DNA from: Geodermatophilaceae bacterium
Lineage (GTDB): Bacteria; Actinomycetota; Actinomycetes; Mycobacteriales; Geodermatophilaceae
Direction: 5' to 3'
Assembly (NCBI GenBank): GCA_013812385.1
Contig: JACCTM010000381.1
Coordinates: 1 to 10,275 of the forward strand
DNA: 10,275 nt
This document shows positions 5,299-10,275 of this stretch, one piece after another (the first letter of the stretch is position 1; each line of letters starts with the position of its first letter). The translations under genes were made by a program, and so were the position numbers. A model generated the notes under the pieces. The model saw only the letters and a list, made by a program, of their open reading frames with translations, ran no database searches and was not told the origin of the DNA.

Positions 5299-6905
5299 CA
5301 GTGGTCCCTTCTGTCGGGCGGGCCGGCTGCGGCCAGAGCGGTGGAGATGCCGGTGACGACGCGCTCGAACTCGGCGGGCTCGGCGCTGCCCCCTTGTGCC
5401 AGTCCCCCGATCTCCAGCACCTTATCCCCGGGTCGTAGGAAGACCCGGCGGCGGCGTACGAGCAGGGTGGTCAGCAGCCCGGCGAGCATCGCCAGGGCGC
5501 TGATCAGAACGGCGAGCTGGCTGGGATCCCGGCTCAGCTGGAGGGCGGCGAACTCCTTGAATCCGGTGAAGGTGATGCTCGTGCCGTCCGGCAGGTTCAG
5601 GGATTCCCCAGGCCGGAGGTTCGCCGCTCCCACGCGTTCGAGTTGACCCCGCCCGATCCGCTCCTGATCCAGGGTGAAGACGTTCTGCGGGATGCCGCTG
5701 TCCAGGCCCACCGAACCGGTGTAGACCACGATGGCGACCGCGGGGTCCAGTGGCCGGGGATCCACCGAGGTGAGCAGGCCGCCGCCCATGTCCGCAGCGG
5801 TGGGCAGGAAGACTCCCTCGACGGCCAACTGGTCTCGACCCGCGCCGAGGTCGGGCAGCTTCAGCACACCCTCGGAGAGCATCGTCGTGGAATCGGTGGG
5901 TAGGAACGGCGCCGACAGGTCGGTGAGTTCGGTCCCGTCCGGCAGGCGCACGGAGAAGATCGGCGCGAACCCGCGCCCGGTGAGGTACAGCCGCGTCCCG
6001 TCCACCCGCAGAGGTGAGTTGATGCCGATCGTGGCCTGCTCGTCCGGACCGTCCAGGGCGCGGCTGTAGGTGATGTCCCCGGTGAAGCTCGCCGGGGTGA
6101 GGTCCGGTTCGTACCGGGCCTGGAAGTCCTCCAGGTCCACACACAGCGGGCTCAGGTCGGCACCGTCGATCAGTGGCCCGGCCGAGTAGGTGTCGTACTG
6201 CTGGAAGCTGTTGCAGAACCCCTGCCCCTCCTGCACCAGCACGCTGCCCTCATAGCCCCAGAGCTTGCCGACGGCCAGGCTGATCAGCATGGCGAGCAGG
6301 GCCAGATGGAAGACGAGATTGCCGGTCTCCTTGAGCAAGCCCTTCTCCGCCGAGATCGCGCCGTCCTTGCGCAGCACTCGGTAGCGAGCCACCCGTAGTT
6401 CCTCTTCCGCGACATCGAGTGCCTCCTCGGCGCCGAGGTCGGTCGACAGCTCGGCGTGCCGGGGCAGCCGGGATAACCGGCTCGGTGCTCGAGGAGGTGC
6501 GGCTCGTAAGGACCGGATGTGGCCCAACGTGCGTGGAACCAGACACCCGATCAGGGACACGAACAACAGCAGGTAGATGGCCGCGAACCAGGGCGCTGCA
6601 AAGACGTCGAAGAGCCCGAGCCGATCCAGGATCGGAGCCAACTGCGGGTTGTCGGCGAAGTACTGCGCGACGGCGCTCTGGGACAACGGTCGTTGCGGCA
6701 GCAGCGACCCAGGTACGGCGGCGAGTGCGAGCAGGAACAGCAGCATCAGCGCCGTGGGCATGCTGGTCAGCCAGCGCCACCAGCCACGCGCCACCCGTAC
6801 GACCCGCGCGCGCACCGGAGGCCGACCGGTTGGTGAGGTAGGACGCGTCTGACCCGCCTCGGGGGCATCAATCGCGAGGTGGGGCGCGTCTGACCTCAGA
6901 CTCAT
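5298..6905 (-). CDS. resB: ResB (Ccs1), System II cytochrome c biogenesis protein
   Basis: ResB is the partner of CcsB in the heme-ligation complex. From the ATG at 6905 it has 535 residues. There is a cytoplasmic Pro/Arg-rich leader (1-45), membrane helices at about 51-70 (ALMLLFLLALAAVPGSLLPQ), 105-123 and 196-214 (NLVFHLALLAMLISLAVG, with conserved His200), a large extracytoplasmic domain of about 250 residues, a final helix at 463-483, and a cytoplasmic tail. This three-helices, big-loop, one-helix plan is typical of ResB. The loop contains two cysteines (Cys231 and Cys255). The frame is open upstream to a GTG at 6950, but that would overlap the ccdA 3' end by 29 bases. The internal ATG leaves a 16-base gap and starts MSLRSDAP, so I prefer it, although its Shine-Dalgarno (AAAGG, ten bases ahead) is modest. 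The leader codons contain an imperfect direct repeat. Confidence 0.95.
   Translation of the reverse strand: MSLRSDAPHLAIDAPEAGQTRPTSPTGRPPVRARVVRVARGWWRWLTSMPTALMLLFLLALAAVPGSLLPQRPLSQSAVAQYFADNPQLAPILDRLGLFDVFAAPWFAAIYLLLFVSLIGCLVPRTLGHIRSLRAAPPRAPSRLSRLPRHAELSTDLGAEEALDVAEEELRVARYRVLRKDGAISAEKGLLKETGNLVFHLALLAMLISLAVGKLWGYEGSVLVQEGQGFCNSFQQYDTYSAGPLIDGADLSPLCVDLEDFQARYEPDLTPASFTGDITYSRALDGPDEQATIGINSPLRVDGTRLYLTGRGFAPIFSVRLPDGTELTDLSAPFLPTDSTTMLSEGVLKLPDLGAGRDQLAVEGVFLPTAADMGGGLLTSVDPRPLDPAVAIVVYTGSVGLDSGIPQNVFTLDQERIGRGQLERVGAANLRPGESLNLPDGTSITFTGFKEFAALQLSRDPSQLAVLISALAMLAGLLTTLLVRRRRVFLRPGDKVLEIGGLAQGGSAEPAEFERVVTGISTALAAAGPPDRRDH
6835..6895. repeat. Imperfect direct repeat (two 20-bp copies) in the start of resB
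   Basis: The 20-mer GAGGTRGGRCGCGTCTGACC occurs at 6835-6854 and 6876-6895, with 18 of 20 bases identical. The copies are 41 bases apart start to start, so they are read in different frames of resB and the likeness is not a repeated peptide. The spacing is close to four helical turns, so both would face the same side of the DNA. They sit 10 to 70 bases inside the resB start. Seen: the repeat. A binding-site role is only a possibility; chance or a small duplication is as likely. Confidence 0.5.
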
Positions 6906-6921
6906 TGTTGCCCAGCCTTTC

Positions 6922-7815
6922 TCATAGCACCGATCCGTCCAAGCCGGCACTGGCCAGCCAGGCGCGCAGCCAGTTCATCGCCAGATCCCACGAACCGGTG
7001 ACCAGCAGCACCCCGATCAGCACCAGGAACCCGCCACCGACCTTCATCACCGTGCCGGCATGCCGCCGGGCGAAGTCGCTGACCCGCAACGCCCGCCCGG
7101 CGCCGAGGGCGGTCAGCACGAACGGAATGCCCAGCCCCAGGCAGTAGGTGAAGCCGAGCAGCGCGCCGCGTCCGGCCGAGGCCTCGGTGAAGGCCAGCCC
7201 GTTGATCGCACCAAGCGTCGGTCCCAGGCACGGGGTCCAGCCCAGGCCGAAGACCACGCCGAGCAACGGAGCGCCGGCCAGGCCGGCGCGCGGCAACCGA
7301 TTGAACCGCCACTGCCGGGACAGCAGGGGGATCAGCCCCAGAAAGGCGAACCCGAGCAGGATGGTGACCACACCGAGCACGATCGTGATCACCCGTTGCT
7401 GCTGGAGCAGCACCCGGCCCAGTCCCCCGAAGGCGGCGCCGAAGCTGGTGAACACCACGGTGAAGCCGAGAACGAACAGCAGCGCGCCGGCGACCATCCG
7501 CCCGCGCGGCGGGGCAGCCCGTACGGCGGTCGCCGTGCCGGCCGCAGGTGCCGGTAGTGCGGGCGCGGAGCTGCTCGCGTCACGGACCTCGGGGGCATCG
7601 CGGGTGCCGGCCAGGCCCGCCACGTACGACAGGTACCCGGGTACGAGCGGCAGGACGCACGGGGAGAAGAAGCTGATCGCCCCGGCCAGCAGGCTCACGA
7701 CCATGGCCACCAGCAGCGGCCCGTCGGCCACGGTGTCCTGGAACGTCTCTCCGACGTCAGCAGCCCGCACCGAGACCTCGCTGGACATGGCGAGCAGTGC
7801 GCCGGCCCCGATCAT
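6922..7815 (-). CDS. ccdA: CcdA, membrane thiol-disulfide (reductant) transporter for cytochrome c biogenesis
   Basis: CcdA belongs to the DsbD/CcdA transmembrane family and passes electrons from cytosolic thioredoxin to extracytoplasmic thiol proteins such as the TlpA-like protein encoded just upstream. The 297-residue sequence has about six hydrophobic segments. The two redox cysteines lie in the family motifs SFFSPCVLPLVPGY (48-61, Cys53) and GWTPCLGPTLGA (192-203, Cys196), with the usual flanking prolines. A further cysteine in FTYCLG (Cys225) is not part of the pair. An Ala/Pro-rich loop of about 35 residues (71-105) lies between the first two helices. The ATG at 7815 overlaps the stop of the TlpA-like gene as ATGA. 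An ATG at residue 10 (MSSEVS) is an alternative start. The gene is followed by resB after 16 bases. Confidence 0.95.
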   Translation of the reverse strand: MIGAGALLAMSSEVSVRAADVGETFQDTVADGPLLVAMVVSLLAGAISFFSPCVLPLVPGYLSYVAGLAGTRDAPEVRDASSSAPALPAPAAGTATAVRAAPPRGRMVAGALLFVLGFTVVFTSFGAAFGGLGRVLLQQQRVITIVLGVVTILLGFAFLGLIPLLSRQWRFNRLPRAGLAGAPLLGVVFGLGWTPCLGPTLGAINGLAFTEASAGRGALLGFTYCLGLGIPFVLTALGAGRALRVSDFARRHAGTVMKVGGGFLVLIGVLLVTGSWDLAMNWLRAWLASAGLDGSVL

Positions 7816-8378
7816 CCCTGCGCCACCAGAGTGTCCACGACGCGCCGCAACTCCTCGTCCTCGACGACCGAGACGTAGACCGCCGCCACCCGCCCGTCTC
7901 GGTCCAGGATGATCGTGGACGGGATGGCGTTGGCCGGGTAGTCGCGGAAGGCCAACGCGATCTCTCCCCGCGGGTCGAAGACCGACGGGTAGCTGATGTT
8001 GTTGTCCTCGAAAAAGGCCTGGGCAAGCTGGCGGTCATCCTTGACGTTGACCCCGAGAAAGCTGACGCCCTCGGCTGAGACCTCGTCGTAGACCCGCTGG
8101 AACTCCGGCGTTTCCAGCCGGCAGGGTGCGCACCAGGAGCCCCAGAAGTTGATCACCACGATGTCACCGGACAGCGACGACGAGTCGAAGTCCGATCCGT
8201 CGAGCAGGACGCCGGTGAAGTCCGGGGCCGAAGCCCGGTCGCTCTCGTCGATGACGTCGCCGTCCGGGGTTCCCGCCACGAACCGGAACTCGCCTCCGTT
8301 GCTGACATTGACCGCGCCCGAGCCCGTGGTGCACCCGCTGAGCAGGATCAGCACGAGGATCAGCAACGCTTTTCGCAT
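7812..8378 (-). CDS. TlpA/ResA-like lipoprotein thioredoxin (thiol-disulfide oxidoreductase)
   Basis: This extracytoplasmic thioredoxin-fold protein probably reduces the CXXCH cysteines of apocytochrome c using electrons from CcdA. The 188-residue precursor begins with a lipoprotein signal: MRK, a hydrophobic run (4-13) and the lipobox LLSGC, so Cys16 would be lipidated and anchor the protein to the outer face of the membrane. After a linker, the AhpC/TSA-Redoxin-like domain starts near 51 (APDFTGVLLDG). It holds the active site WGSWCAPC (79-86, Cys83 and Cys86), FLGVNVKDD (108-115) and the cis-proline loop AIPSTIILDRDGRV (151-164, Pro153). The ATG at 8378 lies two bases after the stop of the histidine phosphatase gene, and the end overlaps ccdA as ATGA. 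This matches the thioredoxin-like gene in the mycobacterial hemL-ccs cluster. Whether the best name is ResA, TlpA or CcmG cannot be settled. Confidence 0.94.
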   Translation of the reverse strand: MRKALLILVLILLSGCTTGSGAVNVSNGGEFRFVAGTPDGDVIDESDRASAPDFTGVLLDGSDFDSSSLSGDIVVINFWGSWCAPCRLETPEFQRVYDEVSAEGVSFLGVNVKDDRQLAQAFFEDNNISYPSVFDPRGEIALAFRDYPANAIPSTIILDRDGRVAAVYVSVVEDEELRRVVDTLVAQG

Positions 8379-8380
8379 GC

Positions 8381-9013
8381 TCAGGCCCCGGGCACGGCGT
8401 CTGGATCGGTGGCACCGGCCGGCTCGGAGTACGAGATCCCGGCGAAGGTTTCATCGTCGAAGGTGATCGAGGTCAGACTGGCCAGCCCGCATTCCCGCTT
8501 GCGCGGGTCGTGCCAGAGCGGGCGTCCCTCGAGGAAACGGCGCAGCGTCCAGATCGCCAGCTGATGACTGACACACAGCGCTTGATGTCCCCCTGCGGCG
8601 GTACGGGCGTCGCGGACCGCGGCCAGCATCCGGGCCGCGATGTCGGCGTACGGCTCGCCCCAGGAAGGCCGGAACGGATTACGTAGGTGCTTCCAGTTGG
8701 CGGGTCGCTGCAACGCTCCGTCCCCGACTCCGAACCGGGTGCCCTCGAAGACGTTGGTCGGTTCGATCAGCCGCTCGTCGGTATGGATGCGCAGCCCGAG
8801 TCGCTCCGCGATCGGTGCGGCGGTCTCCTGGGCGCGTTGCAGCGGGCTGGAGACCAGATGGGTGATGTCGACGTCGGCGACGTGGTCGGCAATGGTTGCG
8901 GCCATGGAGTTGCCGCTCTCGGACAGGCCGAAGCCGGTGATCCGGCCGTACAGGACGCCGTCGGGGTTCAGCACTTCGCCGTGGCGCAGGAGATGAACAA
9001 TGGTGCGAGTCAT
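8381..9013 (-). CDS. Histidine phosphatase family protein (phosphoglycerate-mutase-like)
   Basis: This 210-residue cytosolic protein belongs to the branch-1 histidine phosphatase superfamily. LLRHGEVLNPDGVLYGR (8-24) holds the phospho-accepting His11 and Arg10. SSPLQRAQETA (55-65) holds the phosphate-binding Arg60. EPTNVFEG (84-91) is where the proton donor would lie, and CVSHQ (147-151) holds the second catalytic His150. Length and the RHGE/SSPLQRAQ motifs fit small broad-specificity phosphatases (GpmB- or CobC-like) better than a glycolytic mutase. The substrate cannot be told. Its ATG overlaps the hemL stop as ATGA, and it ends two bases before the TlpA-like gene, so it is firmly inside the heme and cytochrome c operon. 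An equivalent gene (Rv0525) occupies the same place in M. tuberculosis. What it does for heme or cytochrome c supply is unknown. Confidence 0.93.
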   Translation of the reverse strand: MTRTIVHLLRHGEVLNPDGVLYGRITGFGLSESGNSMAATIADHVADVDITHLVSSPLQRAQETAAPIAERLGLRIHTDERLIEPTNVFEGTRFGVGDGALQRPANWKHLRNPFRPSWGEPYADIAARMLAAVRDARTAAGGHQALCVSHQLAIWTLRRFLEGRPLWHDPRKRECGLASLTSITFDDETFAGISYSEPAGATDPDAVPGA

Positions 9014-10275
9014 GCGCTTTGCTCCGTGACCAGGGCCGCGGCAGCGGCCGCGCGGGGCAGTGCATCCAGAATCTGATTCACCGCGGCATCATCTAGGGCG
9101 CCGGAGACGAACCATGCTTCGAAGGCCGACGGCGGCAGGTAGACACCGCAAGCCAGCATCTCGTGGAAGAACGCCGCGTACACCGCTGTGTCCTGCGCTC
9201 GCGCATCGTCGTAGTTGCGCACCGCCCGGCCGTGATCGGCGAAGAAGATCGAGAACAGATTTCCGGCGGCATTGAGCCGGTGCGCCACTCCGGCTTGGAA
9301 CAACGCTGCCTGAGCTGCACCCCGGATGGTGAACGACAGGTCGTCCAGCTGCCGGTAGAGCGCCTCGTCGCACAGCCGAAGTGTGGTCAGGCCGGCAGCG
9401 ACCGCCACCGGATTCCCGGACAGCGTGCCGGCTTGGTAGACCGGACCGATCGGGGCGAGGGCGGCCATGACCTCGCGGCGACCACCGAAGGCCGCGGCCG
9501 GCATCCCGCCGCCCATGACCTTGCCGAAGGTGAACAGGTCGGCGGCAACCGGGTCCAGGCCGAACCAGCCGGAAGTCGAGACTCGGAAGCCGGTCAGCAC
9601 CTCGTCACTGATCAGCAGCGCACCGTGGGCCGAGCAGAGCCGACGCAGCTCGGCATTGAAACCAGGATCGGGAGGCACGACCCCCATGTTTGCGGGGGCG
9701 GCCTCGGTGATCAGCGCGGCGATGTCGGGTCCGCGTTCGGCGAAGACCGCTTCCAGCGCCGGCACGTCGTTGTAGGGCACCACGATCGTGTCCCCGGCCT
9801 GGGCCGGCGTCACCCCCGCGGAGTCCGGTAGCCCGAACGTGGCCACCCCGGAGCCGGCTGCGGCGAGCAAGGCATCCACGTGACCGTGGTAGCACCCCGC
9901 GAACTTCACCACCAGTGGACGCTTGGTCACCCCGCGGGCCAGCCGCAGGGCACTCATCGTGGCTTCGGTGCCGGAACTGACCAGGCGGACCTGTTCCACC
10001 GGCTCGACCCGGGCGATGATCTCCTCGGCAAGCTCGACCTCGCCCTCGGTCGGAGCGCCGAAGGACAGTCCCCGGCCGGCCGCCGTACGCACCGCGTCTA
10101 CAACCTCGGGGTGGGCGTGCCCCAGGATCGCCGGGCCCCACGAGCAGACGAGGTCCACGTAGCTGCGCCCGTCGACGTCAGTGAGCCGGCACCCCTTGGC
10201 GTGGGCCAGAAATCGCGGCGTGCCACCTACCGACCCGAACGCGCGTACCGGTGAGTTGACACCCCCCGGGATGAC
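9010..10275 (-). CDS. hemL: HemL, glutamate-1-semialdehyde 2,1-aminomutase (5' end beyond right edge)
   Basis: HemL converts glutamate-1-semialdehyde to 5-aminolevulinate, the tetrapyrrole precursor, in the cytosol (C5 pathway). The frame is open to the right edge and gives 421 residues. The edge reads VIPGGVNSPVRAFGSVGGTP, the conserved HemL start, so only about 10-25 N-terminal residues are missing. A GTG at 10158 would also give a long reading frame but would cut off this conserved part. Class-III aminotransferase features follow: SSGTEATMSALRLAR (substrate and PLP phosphate site), FAGCYHGHVD, ISDEVLTGFRV with the PLP-pyridine aspartate, and TFGKVMGGGMPAAAFGG, whose lysine (codon 9522-9520) is the PLP Schiff base. 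The stop overlaps the next gene as ATGA. It is the first visible gene of the leftward operon; its promoter lies outside the window. Confidence 0.97.
   Translation of the reverse strand, partial: VIPGGVNSPVRAFGSVGGTPRFLAHAKGCRLTDVDGRSYVDLVCSWGPAILGHAHPEVVDAVRTAAGRGLSFGAPTEGEVELAEEIIARVEPVEQVRLVSSGTEATMSALRLARGVTKRPLVVKFAGCYHGHVDALLAAAGSGVATFGLPDSAGVTPAQAGDTIVVPYNDVPALEAVFAERGPDIAALITEAAPANMGVVPPDPGFNAELRRLCSAHGALLISDEVLTGFRVSTSGWFGLDPVAADLFTFGKVMGGGMPAAAFGGRREVMAALAPIGPVYQAGTLSGNPVAVAAGLTTLRLCDEALYRQLDDLSFTIRGAAQAALFQAGVAHRLNAAGNLFSIFFADHGRAVRNYDDARAQDTAVYAAFFHEMLACGVYLPPSAFEAWFVSGALDDAAVNQILDALPRAAAAAALVTEQSA

Noticed and set aside
6906..6950. Upstream GTG start for resB at 6950
   Set aside because: It would add 15 residues overlapping the ccdA 3' end with no family support; the ATG at 6905 fits better.
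9010..10158. hemL starting at the GTG at 10158
   Set aside because: The in-frame sequence upstream encodes the conserved IPGGVNSPVRAF start of HemL and continues to the window edge, so the gene is truncated by the window and does not start there.
1..10275. A hidden novel defence, mobile or biosynthetic system
   Set aside because: All of the sequence apart from short junctions is taken up by housekeeping respiratory-cofactor genes with intact motifs; no integrase, transposase, toxin, reverse transcriptase, repeat array or composition shift was seen.

Overview
The window is high-GC DNA, almost fully coding, with frequent GTG starts, start/stop overlaps and actinobacterial gene families. It reads as a chromosomal core region of an actinomycete (Actinomycetota); genus cannot be fixed from the sequence. 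Gene content and order resemble, from memory, the Mycobacterium tuberculosis hemL-to-menA neighbourhood (Rv0524 to Rv0534c). No mobile element, CRISPR array, rRNA or tRNA was recognised.

Left part (1-3370), menaquinone synthesis: menD (5' part only, minus) and menC (minus) run leftward with a GTGA overlap; menE and menA run rightward with a GTGA overlap. The two arms diverge from a 19-bp gap (1316-1334) whose only promoter-like sequence is an overlapping pair of -10 elements. Both transcripts may therefore start at, or within a few bases of, their start codons (leaderless). MenB and MenH, also needed for the pathway, are not in the window.

Middle part (3329-4346): a gene for a small DUF4229-like membrane protein (minus) overlaps the 3' end of menA tail to tail and is translationally coupled to an upstream Lrp/AsnC regulator gene (minus). 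Diverging from the regulator is a short gene for a one-helix membrane protein (plus, 76 aa).

Right part (4357-10275, all minus): a tightly packed operon read right to left. It holds hemL (5' end outside the window), a histidine phosphatase, a TlpA/ResA-like lipoprotein thioredoxin, ccdA, resB and ccsB. HemL makes the heme precursor 5-aminolevulinate. CcdA and the TlpA-like protein carry reducing power across the membrane to keep apocytochrome CXXCH cysteines reduced, and ResB-CcsB moves heme and attaches it (cytochrome c maturation System II). With the menaquinone genes, the window covers quinone and cytochrome c supply for the respiratory chain.

I found no convincing undescribed system. The points worth a second look are modest: the divergent, probably leaderless menC/menE promoter; the regulator-linked DUF4229 protein with a perfect inverted repeat at its stop codon; the one-helix protein; the phosphatase of unknown role in the heme operon; and a Lys-to-Arg change in the MenE P-loop.
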